Shown: piece by piece, positions 23,161-31,175 of the stretch | Layout of the letters: every line of letters starts with the position of its first letter | How positions within the stretch are numbered: position 1 is the stretch's first letter | Assembly: GCA_963830495.1 (NCBI GenBank) | Contig: CAWHMS010000002.1 | Span: 1,364,001-1,428,000, forward strand | From: CAWHMS01 sp963830495 | GTDB lineage: Bacteria; Actinomycetota; Actinomycetes; Propionibacteriales; Nocardioidaceae | Reading direction: 5' to 3' | DNA length: 64,000 bases | Notes under the pieces: model-generated | Databases searched by the model: none | The model's input: the letters and a program-made list of their open reading frames with translations, nothing else | What the model was told of the DNA's origin: nothing | Position numbers and translations under genes: made by a program

Positions 23161-25476
23161 GTGAACACCGCACTGCCGACGGTGGGTGCCCTGATCGGTC
23201 GTGAGGCGGAAGTGTCGACGCTTCAGGCGATGCTCGGGCAAGGTGTGCGCCTGTTGACGCTTACCGGTCCTCCCGGGGTCGGCAAGACTCGCCTGGCGAT
23301 CGAGGTCGCGAGGTGGGCGGCTTCGAGGCTGACCGACGGGGTCGCCTTCGTCGACCTCAGTTCATGTCATGACGGGCCTGGCGCGCTGGAGGAGCTGGCG
23401 CAGAGCCTTGGTCTGGACAGTCGGGGCGGTACCGACCGATCGGTGCGGTTGCGGTCCTGGCTGACACAACGGGAGCTGTTGCTCGTGCTCGACACTGCCG
23501 AGCAGGTCGCTGGCCTCGCGCTCGAGCTTCCCGACATCCTCGGATCGAGCCCGCGGCTGAGCATTCTCGTGACCAGCCGAGAGAATCTGCACCTGGTCCA
23601 GGAACACGAGTTCTCGGTGCCGCCCCTCGCCATGCCGCGACCCGACGACGTGGCAGACGTGGCGCGGATCGAGGCAGTGCCCGCGGTGGCCCTGTTCATG
23701 GCAAGAGCTCGGGCCGTTCGGCCGGACTTCGCGGTGAACGCGACCAATGTCGACGCGGTGGCCGAGATCTGCGTGCGTCTGGATGGCCTACCGCTCGCGC
23801 TGACCCTCGCTGCCCCGCGGGTGAAGATGTTTGCCCCCGCAGAGATCGCTGCCCGCATCCGTGACCGCAAGGCGATCCTCGAGGCGACCGCCAAGGATGT
23901 GCCGGTCCGCCATCGCAGTCTGCACGCAGCGATCTCCTGGAGTCATGCAGTGCTCTCCCAGCCCGAGCGTCGGCTGTTCCGCCGCCTGTCGGTCTTCGCC
24001 GCGCCGTGGACACTCGAGGCAGCGGAGCAGATCTGCGGGGATGACGATGTCGACGTGGCGATGACGTTGACGTCACTGGTCGACAAGAGCCTCGTGCAGT
24101 CCTGGCTCGACGGCGACGAGGCCCGGTTCTCGATGTTGCAGAGCATCCGCGAGTTCGCCGTCGAGGAGTACGAGCGGTACGACGGGCCCGAGACCCGGCT
24201 GGCGCATGCCGCCTACTTCGTCGATCGATCCGTGGGCTGTGAAGGCGCTCTCGGCAGCGCCGATGAGTCGCGCTGGTGTGATTGGGCAGAAGTCCACCGG
24301 GCGGACTTGGCTGCGGCTCGGCGGGTCGCGCGCGACGACGGCGATCCGTCCGCCGAGGGCGCCCTCACTGCTGCTCTGGGCTGGGCGGCCTACACCCATG
24401 GACGGGTCGGCTCGGGGATCAGTGTCGTGGACCAGACGCTGGCCGACGAGCGGGAGTCGGACTCACCGAGCGCATCCCTCGTTGCGGTTCGCCTCATCGG
24501 TGGGGTGCTGTCGTGGGCCGCAGGCGAGCTGGATCGTGCCGAGGAGTTGCTCGGCTCGACACTCGAGCATTGCGAGGCCGGAGGCGATACGCGTCGTACG
24601 GCGATGGCGCTAGCCTTCCTCGGCCACGTCGCCCGGGAGCGTTGCGACTTCCCCACGGCGGGGGACTGCCATGAGCGGGCCTCGGCGATCTTCGACGAGC
24701 TGGCCCTCGACCGAGGTGCTGCGTGGGCCCGCTTCGACCTCGGCCGGGTGGCCTGGGAGCGTGGCGATCTCGACGTGGCCAAGTCGCTCCTGAGCGAGGC
24801 TCTGGACCGGTCTCGCCAGGCGGGCTACGGCTGGGCCACAGCGTGGGCGAGTTGGGCGCTCGGCAGCGTCGCGGTAGAGCTCGCCGAGATCACTGACGGG
24901 TCGGACCTGTTGGCTGCTGCACTGACCGAGTTCGAACGCGCGTCGGACCTGCGTGGCGTAGCGCTGTGCTGGGAGTCCCTGGCGGCTGTCGCGCTCGCCA
25001 CATCGCGGCCCACCGAGTCGGTAACCCTGGTCAGCGCCGCGTCAGCCGTGCGTGAGCGACTCGTCGCCCCTCGGACGGGCATCACGAAGTCCCGCGCGGA
25101 GGAGGTGGTGCGGGTCGCGCGGACCGAACTCGGCGACCATCGCTTCGGCATGGCGACGAGTGACGGCCACACCATGCCGGCAGCGTCGGTGTACCGGCTC
25201 GCCTTCGAGGTCGCTGCGGCCCCCGGCCTGCCTGGTCCACGCTCTCCGATCGACGTGCCACCGGGCTGGGCAGTGCTCACGGCGCGCGAGCGGGAGGTGG
25301 CAACCTTGGTCGCGCACGGATGCACCAACCAGCAGATCGGCCGCCGGCTCGGGATCGCCACCCGCACGGCCGAAGCGCATGTCAGCAACATCATGACAAA
25401 GCTCCATGCGCGCAGCCGGGCGGAGATCGCGGTGTGGGCAGTGACGCGCACCCCTGCACGACCCTCGGCTACGTAG
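23161..25476 (+). CDS. LuxR-family regulator with STAND/AAA ATPase domain
   Basis: This 771-residue protein begins with an ATPase domain: GREAEV, then Walker A GPPGVGKT at residues 36-43 and LLVLDTAEQV as Walker B. A long helical, TPR-like middle (about residues 370-650) follows. The C-terminal LuxR DNA-binding domain is at about 700-765 (LTAREREVATLVAHG and NQQIGRRLGIATRTAEAHV). Such regulators switch on ligand and nucleotide binding. It lies immediately upstream of the FAD oxidase and the hydrolase-glycosyltransferase fusion, so it is their likely activator. The start is GTG. Confidence 0.9.
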   Translation: MNTALPTVGALIGREAEVSTLQAMLGQGVRLLTLTGPPGVGKTRLAIEVARWAASRLTDGVAFVDLSSCHDGPGALEELAQSLGLDSRGGTDRSVRLRSWLTQRELLLVLDTAEQVAGLALELPDILGSSPRLSILVTSRENLHLVQEHEFSVPPLAMPRPDDVADVARIEAVPAVALFMARARAVRPDFAVNATNVDAVAEICVRLDGLPLALTLAAPRVKMFAPAEIAARIRDRKAILEATAKDVPVRHRSLHAAISWSHAVLSQPERRLFRRLSVFAAPWTLEAAEQICGDDDVDVAMTLTSLVDKSLVQSWLDGDEARFSMLQSIREFAVEEYERYDGPETRLAHAAYFVDRSVGCEGALGSADESRWCDWAEVHRADLAAARRVARDDGDPSAEGALTAALGWAAYTHGRVGSGISVVDQTLADERESDSPSASLVAVRLIGGVLSWAAGELDRAEELLGSTLEHCEAGGDTRRTAMALAFLGHVARERCDFPTAGDCHERASAIFDELALDRGAAWARFDLGRVAWERGDLDVAKSLLSEALDRSRQAGYGWATAWASWALGSVAVELAEITDGSDLLAAALTEFERASDLRGVALCWESLAAVALATSRPTESVTLVSAASAVRERLVAPRTGITKSRAEEVVRVARTELGDHRFGMATSDGHTMPAASVYRLAFEVAAAPGLPGPRSPIDVPPGWAVLTAREREVATLVAHGCTNQQIGRRLGIATRTAEAHVSNIMTKLHARSRAEIAVWAVTRTPARPSAT

Positions 25477-25478
25477 TT

Positions 25479-25493
25479 TCCCGGATACCGGGA
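25479..25493. promoter_or_regulatory. Short perfect palindrome before the FAD oxidase gene
   Basis: TCCCGGATACCGGGA at 25479-25493 is a perfect dyad with a three-base centre. It starts right after the LuxR regulator stop and lies about 50 bases before the oxidase start. It could be a regulator-binding site for the oxidase promoter or a small terminator; there is no U-run. Confidence 0.4.
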
Positions 25494-25540
25494 CGGCCTG
25501 CGGATGACTAGAAACAAGGGGACATCTGCAAGGAGGACAC

Positions 25541-26935
25541 ATGAGCACAACCATCGCCCTCGACAGAGCACGGGACGAGCTGGCCGGCTACCGCGGTGAG
25601 CTGATCGGCAGGTCCGATCCGACGTACGACGACGCCCAGTCGGTCTTCAACGCGTTCATCCACAAGAGCCCCGGCCTGATCGCACGTCCGGCCGACGAGT
25701 CCGAGGTGGCTTCGACGATCGCGTTCGCGCGCAAGCACGACCTGCCACTCGCCGTCCGCGGCGGCGCCCACAACGGGGCCGGCCTCGGCACGTGTGACGA
25801 TGGCGTCGTCATCGATCTGAGCCGGTTCAAGGACATCTCGGTCGACGCCGAGCGGCGTACCGTCACCGTCGGAGGTGGCTGTCTCTGGCAGGAGGTCGAC
25901 CAGGCCACCAACGCATTCGGACTCGCGACCCCGAGCGGCATCATCTCCACCACCGGGGTGGGCGGGTTGACACTCGGCGGCGGGCTCGGGCATCTGACCC
26001 GCAGGTGCGGTCTCACGATCGACAACTTGCTTGCCGCGGACGTCGTGCTGGCAGACGGCAGCCGTGTCCGTGCCAGTGCGGACGAGAACGCCGACCTCTT
26101 CTGGGCACTGCGTGGCGGCGGCGGCAACTTCGGGGTCGTGACCACCTTCACCTTCCGTCTGCACGAGGTCGGCACCGTCGTCGGTGGGCCGACCTTCTGG
26201 CCGGTCGAGCAGACCGAGGAAGTCATGTCGGTGTACCGCGACTTCCTACCCAGTGCTCCCCGCGACATCAACGGGTTCTTCGCCTTGCACCAGGTGCCGC
26301 CGGGACCGCCGTTCCCCGAGGAGATCCACCTGCGGCTGGTGTGCGGTGTCGTCTGGTGCTTCGCCGGAGCCGACGAGGCGGCCGCCGCAGCCGCGATGGC
26401 CCCGCTCCTGGACAACGTGCCCGAGCCTCTCATGCACGGCGTGGGGCCGATGCCCCATCCGATGCTGCAGAGCGCCTTCGACGGGCTCTACCCGGCTGGG
26501 GACCAGTGGTACTGGCGGGCCGACTTCGTGAAGGAGGTCCCGGACGAGGCGGTCAAGCTGCACGCCCAGTTCGGAGCCGCTCTGCCCACGCTGAAGTCGA
26601 CCATGCACCTCTACCCGGTCGACGGGGCCGCGCACGACGTGGCCACGTCGGAAACGGCGTGGAGCTATCGCGATGCCACTTGGGGGACGGTGTACGCAGG
26701 CGTCGACCCTGAACCGGCCAACGCCGAGAAGATCAAGCGTTGGACGGTCGACTACTTCGAGGCGCTGCACCCGTACTCGGCGGGCGGCGCGTACGTCAAC
26801 ATGATGATGGACGAGGGTCAGGAGCGGGTCCGGGCCAGCTACCGGGACAACTACGACCGGCTGGCATCGGTCAAGGCGGCGTACGATCCTGACAACGTCT
26901 TCAGGATCAATCAGAATATCCATCCGCAAGCCTGA
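25541..26935 (+). CDS. FAD-linked oxidase, berberine bridge enzyme-like
   Basis: The 464-residue protein has the PCMH-type FAD-binding domain. RGGAHN holds the histidine (H77) that usually carries covalent FAD, and GGLTLGGGLGHLTRRCG follows. Where bicovalent relatives have a cysteine, before VGGL, it has threonine-glycine, so a single flavin bond is expected. The C-terminal berberine bridge segment is present (GGAYVNMMMDEGQ and YDPDNVFRINQNI). Such enzymes oxidise sugars, alkaloids or polyketides using oxygen. No signal peptide is seen. CAAGGAGGAC precedes the ATG. The fusion gene starts nine bases downstream, so the two form an operon. Confidence 0.92.
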   Translation: MSTTIALDRARDELAGYRGELIGRSDPTYDDAQSVFNAFIHKSPGLIARPADESEVASTIAFARKHDLPLAVRGGAHNGAGLGTCDDGVVIDLSRFKDISVDAERRTVTVGGGCLWQEVDQATNAFGLATPSGIISTTGVGGLTLGGGLGHLTRRCGLTIDNLLAADVVLADGSRVRASADENADLFWALRGGGGNFGVVTTFTFRLHEVGTVVGGPTFWPVEQTEEVMSVYRDFLPSAPRDINGFFALHQVPPGPPFPEEIHLRLVCGVVWCFAGADEAAAAAAMAPLLDNVPEPLMHGVGPMPHPMLQSAFDGLYPAGDQWYWRADFVKEVPDEAVKLHAQFGAALPTLKSTMHLYPVDGAAHDVATSETAWSYRDATWGTVYAGVDPEPANAEKIKRWTVDYFEALHPYSAGGAYVNMMMDEGQERVRASYRDNYDRLASVKAAYDPDNVFRINQNIHPQA

Positions 26936-26943
26936 CGAGGCGA

Positions 26944-29073
26944 GTGAACCAGATGCGGGCTCGGCAGCCGGACCAGACCGGATACGCCGTCAACGACGGG
27001 GTGAGGATCTACTACGAGATCCACGGGACGGGTACGCCGACCTTAGTGCTGCTCCCGACCTGGGCGATCATCGACTCGCGCGTTTGGAAGATGCAGGTCC
27101 CGTATCTTGCCCGGCACTTCCGGGTGGTCGTGTACGACCCACGAGGCAACGGCAAGTCGGACCGCCCGCAAGAGCCGGCGGCACACACCGTGGCGATGGG
27201 CGCCGCGGACCTTCGAGCGGTCATGGACGCAACCGGCACCGACGACGCCGTCCTAGTGGGCTACTGCGACGGATCACAACCCGCCTTGTTGTTCGCCGGC
27301 CAACACCCCGAGCGAGTACGAGGTCTGGTCACGATCGCGGCGAACATCCCGACCATCGGACAGCGGTTGCCGCGGCAACAGGTCGACTTCGAGGCCGACA
27401 TCCCTGACCCGAGCGGCTGGGAGACCCAGACCCGGGCCGCCTGGCTGCGGGACTGGCCCGGCTACCTGGACTGGTTCTTCGCCAACGTCGTCAGCGAACG
27501 CCACTCGACCAAGCTGTTCGAAGACATGGTGGGTTGGGGGCGGCAGACGGATGCGGAGACGATGCTGTGCACGGTCGACGCTCCAGCCCCGCTGAACGAC
27601 GTCGAGACCGCCGAGGCGGCGATCGCCGCTGTCCGGTGTCCGGTGCTGGCGATCGTCGGCGACGAGGACAGGATCGTGCCGCCGGAGCGCACGAGCCGCC
27701 TGGCCGACCTCGTCGGTGCCGAGGTCCTGATCATCGAGGGTGGTGGTCACGCAGTCGCCGGTCGGCACCCGGTCGTAGTCAACGAAGCCATCCGGACCTT
27801 CGTCGACCGCGTGTCGCCGCCTGCGCGGAGTGGTACGCCGAGGCGGTGGACCTTCGCGCGGACGCGGCCGCCTCGAGCGCTGTGGATCTCCTCACCGATC
27901 GGGCTCGGGCACATCCTCCGTGATCTGGCGATCGCTCGTGAGGTGCGGGCGCGCGTGCCAGGCCTTCGGATCGAGTGGCTGGCCCAGCCGCCGGTGACCG
28001 AGGTGCTCGATGCCGAGGGGGAGATCGTGCACCCGGCCAGCTCCGAACTGGCCTTGGAGTCGGCGCATTGGGAGTCCGAGGCGCAGGACCACGAGCTGCA
28101 CGCCTTCTATGCGTTCAGACGGATGGACGAGATCCTGCTGGCCAACTACATGGTCTTTGACGACCTGACGCGCGAGACGCCATACGACATCTGGATCGGC
28201 GACGAGTGCTGGGACATCGATCACTACCTACACGAGAACCCGGAGCGGAAGACAGCGCCGTACGTCTTCACGACCGACGTGGTCGGCTTCCTCCCGGTCG
28301 GGCGCGACGACACAAGGGAGGCCGCGATCTGCGCCGACTACAACGCCGAGATGATCGAGCATCGCGCCCGCTCACCGCAACTGCGCGACGCCTCGATCTT
28401 CATCGGTGGGTTCGCCGAGCTGCCGGATGCGTCGCTCGGCCGTGGCCTACCGTCCGTGCGCGACTGGTCGCGGGCCTGGTTCGACTCGGTTCCGTACGTC
28501 GTCCCGTTCAACCCTCGGGACTACGACGACGCCGGCCGGGTCCGGGCTCGCCTGGGTCACCGCACCGACTATCCGCTGATCGTCGCTGCTGTCGGCGGAA
28601 CCTCCGTCGGTCGGGGTCTGCTCCATCTCGTCGCTGAGGGCTTTCGATATCTGCGCAAGGAGATCCCTCAGGCGCGCATGCTGATGGTCACCGGACCGCG
28701 CATCGATCCCCGAGACATCCCGGACGTCGAAGGCATGACCAAGGAAGGCTTCGTACCGCGGCTGTATGAGCAGCTGGCCGTGTGCGACGCCGCCGTTGTC
28801 CAGGGTGGACTGAGCACGACCATGGAGCTGGTGGCGGCCGGCCGGCCCTTCGTCTACTTCCCGCTCCGAAGTCATTGGGAGCAACAACACTTCGTCAGCC
28901 ACCGGCTCGACCACTACCGCGCGGGCATCCGGATGGACTACGCCGACAGCTCGCCACAGGATGTCGCCGCTGCGCTCGAACGAGCTCTGACGGCGGCACC
29001 CGAGTTTCGTCCGGTGCCGCGAGACGGCGCGGCCCGGGCGGCCGATCTCATCGTGCCGCTCGTACGTCGCTGA
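26944..29073 (+). CDS. Fusion of alpha/beta hydrolase and GT-B glycosyltransferase
   Basis: The 709-residue protein joins two enzymes in one continuous frame. Residues 1-290 are an alpha/beta hydrolase with nucleophile motif GYCDGS: cysteine C108 stands where serine is usual. The acid is near GDEDRIVPP (D240/D242) and histidine in GGGHAVAG (H269). From residue 311 a GT-B-type glycosyltransferase begins (ISSPIGLGHILRDLAIAREV) and ends with the donor-binding region VVQGGLSTTMELVAAGRPFV. It follows the FAD oxidase by nine bases. The enzymes may modify one small molecule in turn. The start may be GTG 26944 or ATG 26953. Confidence 0.88.
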   Translation: MNQMRARQPDQTGYAVNDGVRIYYEIHGTGTPTLVLLPTWAIIDSRVWKMQVPYLARHFRVVVYDPRGNGKSDRPQEPAAHTVAMGAADLRAVMDATGTDDAVLVGYCDGSQPALLFAGQHPERVRGLVTIAANIPTIGQRLPRQQVDFEADIPDPSGWETQTRAAWLRDWPGYLDWFFANVVSERHSTKLFEDMVGWGRQTDAETMLCTVDAPAPLNDVETAEAAIAAVRCPVLAIVGDEDRIVPPERTSRLADLVGAEVLIIEGGGHAVAGRHPVVVNEAIRTFVDRVSPPARSGTPRRWTFARTRPPRALWISSPIGLGHILRDLAIAREVRARVPGLRIEWLAQPPVTEVLDAEGEIVHPASSELALESAHWESEAQDHELHAFYAFRRMDEILLANYMVFDDLTRETPYDIWIGDECWDIDHYLHENPERKTAPYVFTTDVVGFLPVGRDDTREAAICADYNAEMIEHRARSPQLRDASIFIGGFAELPDASLGRGLPSVRDWSRAWFDSVPYVVPFNPRDYDDAGRVRARLGHRTDYPLIVAAVGGTSVGRGLLHLVAEGFRYLRKEIPQARMLMVTGPRIDPRDIPDVEGMTKEGFVPRLYEQLAVCDAAVVQGGLSTTMELVAAGRPFVYFPLRSHWEQQHFVSHRLDHYRAGIRMDYADSSPQDVAAALERALTAAPEFRPVPRDGAARAADLIVPLVRR

Positions 29074-29074
29074 C

Positions 29075-29257
29075 TCAGATAGCCACTCGGGTGGGAGAGA
29101 CGGGAGCGGGGGCGAGCCCTGGGGAGCGCTCGGCAAGCAGCCGAAGGGCCGCCCACTCGCGGAGGTGCTCACCGCGCTGCCACGAGGAGAAGGTCTTGGT
29201 GACCGTGGTCTCGTCAGTGCGGATCAGATGCGTGGTTTGCGGAGTGCGCACGCGCCG
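29075..29257 (-). pseudogene. Remnant of a phosphotransferase-like (APH-type) gene
   Basis: On the minus strand a fragment of about 60 codons reads TTHLIRTDETTVTKTFSSWQ followed by RGEHLREWAALRLLAE and ends in a stop at 29075. This resembles the N-terminal lobe of aminoglycoside/choline-kinase-like phosphotransferases, with the nucleotide-binding lysine in TKTF. A stop codon lies just upstream, no start codon is available and the catalytic lobe is missing. It is read as a truncated remnant; the family call rests on this one segment. Confidence 0.45.
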
Positions 29258-29288
29258 ATCAAATCACCGATGCGGGGCCAGGTGTCGG

Positions 29289-29324
29289 CTGCGCCGCCGT
29301 GCCGAAGGCGGCACGGCGGCGCAG
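29289..29324 (-). terminator. 16-bp GC-rich stem-loop terminator
   Basis: CTGCGCCGCCGTGCCG at 29289-29304 is followed by the four-base loop AAGG and its perfect complement at 29309-29324. It lies eight bases downstream of the stop of the 60-residue minus-strand gene and is a strong intrinsic hairpin. It could also stop transcripts arriving from the fusion gene on the plus strand. Confidence 0.7.
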
Positions 29325-29332
29325 CAGCGAGA

Positions 29333-29515
29333 TCAGGTGGCGCTTGGCCTGGCCAGGCCCCACCACCAATGCCGCGGGCGGTGGCGGTGCTCGCGGTCGG
29401 GAGTCGTGTCTGCGAACTCGGCCCGCATCCGAGACTCCGCTGCTCGTGCGAGGTCGTCGCGGCGGTGCGCGTGAGCGATCGTGAGCAATGTGGTTCCGGT
29501 GTTCAGGGGGATCAT
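29333..29515 (-). CDS. Small hypothetical protein, 60 residues
   Basis: The product starts MIPLNTGTTLLTIAHAHRRD, continues with a charged helix (LARAAESRMRAEFADTT) and ends in a His/Trp-rich tail. I regard it as real because GAGGAGA lies five bases before the ATG at 29515 and a strong hairpin follows the stop. There is no membrane span, signal or recognised domain. It is divergent from the HNH gene, with about 180 bases between the starts. Confidence 0.55.
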   Translation of the reverse strand: MIPLNTGTTLLTIAHAHRRDDLARAAESRMRAEFADTTPDREHRHRPRHWWWGLARPSAT

Positions 29516-29685
29516 CGTGGTCTCCTCGGTCGATGTCGTCGTTCCTTTGACGACTCCACCTTGGTCCTAAGCCGTCCCCGATCCATCGGGCGGAATCCCT
29601 ATCTCTGCCACCCAGTGCCTTAGGGCTCCAGGAGGGTGCGGACGGTTGTGGATTGTGTCTGCACCGCCCTCTGTCTGCGCTACAC

Positions 29686-29701
29686 TAGAACACATGTTCG
29701 A
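29686..29701 (+). promoter_or_regulatory. LexA (SOS) box overlapping the HNH gene start
   Basis: TAGAACACATGTTCGA differs from the actinobacterial SOS consensus TCGAAC-N4-GTTCGA at one position, the same one as in the alkB box. It contains the ATG of the HNH gene, and a -10-like TACACT ends at its first base. LexA binding here would block both polymerase and a leaderless start. Confidence 0.75.
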
Positions 29702-31166
29702 AGTAGTAGAAGAGCGCTTCTCTCCGGTGCGGCTGGGTCCGGCCGATGCTGATCGTGAGGCCGAGCAGGCCCGGCGTCTGCTCGACGAGATCGAGCAGCG
29801 GGAACGGGCGATCAACGCGTTGCAGGCCGAGCAGGTGCTGGCGGTGGCGGAGTTCGCCGAGCGGCGTGCCCGGCTGGACGGTTGTCATCTGGCGACATGG
29901 CAGCCGCGGGAGCTGCGGGTGTGCGCGACGGAGCTGGCCGACGCCCGGAGGGTGGGCGTGCATGCCGCGGAGGCTCACCTGTCGGCGGCGGTCACGGTGG
30001 TGGCTGACCTGCCGCGGGTGTTCGACTCGCTGGCCAACGGAGCGGTCACCCTGCCTGCTGTGCGCGCGGTCGCGGAGGAGGTCGTCTTCCTGCATCCGGG
30101 AGCCCGGCCGCTGGCCGACGAACTGATCGCTGCGGAGCTGGACTCGGTGCTGCCAAGCCAGGCCCGAGAGCTGGCCCGCCGACGCTGCCACGAGATCGAC
30201 CCGGATGCCGCCTTGCGAGCCGCCCGTGAGCATCGGGCGCAGCGCTATGTAGGCGTGCGGCCGAGCAGCATGATCGGGATCGCGGTGCTGTCTGCGCCGC
30301 TCCCGGTCGAACAGGCGGTTGCCTGTTGGCACGCGCTGGACGACCATGCCCGCGCGGTGTATGCCGAGGGCGACCCCCGCACCGTGAGTCAGATCATGGC
30401 CGACACCCTGGTCGAGCGGGTCACCGGTCAGGTGCGCAGCACCGAGGTGACCGCCCATGTCAACCTGGTGATGAGCGACGCGACGCTCCTCGGGATCGAC
30501 GACGCACCGGCGCAGATCCCTGGGCACGGCCCGATCCCTGCTGCACTGGCGCGGGCGCTGGCCGCGACGGACTCCACCTGGATCCGGCGACTGCTCACCG
30601 ACCCGATCGACGGCTCCGTCGCCACCATCGAATCCCGAAGACGCCGGTTCCACGGCCCTCTACGCGCCCTGATCCTGGCCCGCGACCAACGCTGCCGCGG
30701 CATCGGGTGCCAGGCACCGATCCGCGACGTCGACCACGTCGACGACTACTGCCTCGGCGGGCTCACCAGCGCCGGCAATGGCGCCGGCCTGTGTCAACGC
30801 TGCCACCATCTACAGGACATTGACCGCGTCAAGGTGACCCGCGGCGCCGACCCGCAGTCCCCGGAGGAACATCTCGCCCGGCTGCTCGCGCATCCGTGGC
30901 AGCGCGAGTGGAGCACACACCGGGCCGCGCTGCTGCGCTGGACCACCCCAATAGGCCGGCCGATGACCAGCTACGCACCGGCAGTCCTCGGCCTGGGCAC
31001 CGCCACCCTCGACCAGCTGCGCCTTCGACGCCTGCGTGGTCACCAGGCTCGCTGCCCTGTCCCGTCGACGTTCGCCGAGCCCATCCGGCCGGTTCGGCAT
31101 CACGGCAGCCATCGTTCGGTTCGTCCCAGGCCGAATCCGGCGGATCGCCCGAGCCGCACCGGATAG
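29694..31166 (+). CDS. DUF222/HNH endonuclease-like protein (13E12 repeat family)
   Basis: The 490-residue protein has an N-terminal DUF222 domain (about residues 20-300) and a C-terminal HNH nuclease motif at about 333-380, with CRGIGC, DVDHVDDY, a conserved N and CQRCHH. The family is the 13E12 REP family of mycobacteria, several members of which are known LexA targets; the LexA box over this start agrees. TACACT ends seven bases before the ATG, implying a leaderless mRNA. Biological function is unsettled; a mobile or damage-linked nuclease is the usual suggestion. The C-terminal 60 residues are Arg/Pro-rich and probably disordered. Confidence 0.9.
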   Translation: MFEVVEERFSPVRLGPADADREAEQARRLLDEIEQRERAINALQAEQVLAVAEFAERRARLDGCHLATWQPRELRVCATELADARRVGVHAAEAHLSAAVTVVADLPRVFDSLANGAVTLPAVRAVAEEVVFLHPGARPLADELIAAELDSVLPSQARELARRRCHEIDPDAALRAAREHRAQRYVGVRPSSMIGIAVLSAPLPVEQAVACWHALDDHARAVYAEGDPRTVSQIMADTLVERVTGQVRSTEVTAHVNLVMSDATLLGIDDAPAQIPGHGPIPAALARALAATDSTWIRRLLTDPIDGSVATIESRRRRFHGPLRALILARDQRCRGIGCQAPIRDVDHVDDYCLGGLTSAGNGAGLCQRCHHLQDIDRVKVTRGADPQSPEEHLARLLAHPWQREWSTHRAALLRWTTPIGRPMTSYAPAVLGLGTATLDQLRLRRLRGHQARCPVPSTFAEPIRPVRHHGSHRSVRPRPNPADRPSRTG

Positions 31167-31175
31167 CGTGACCCC

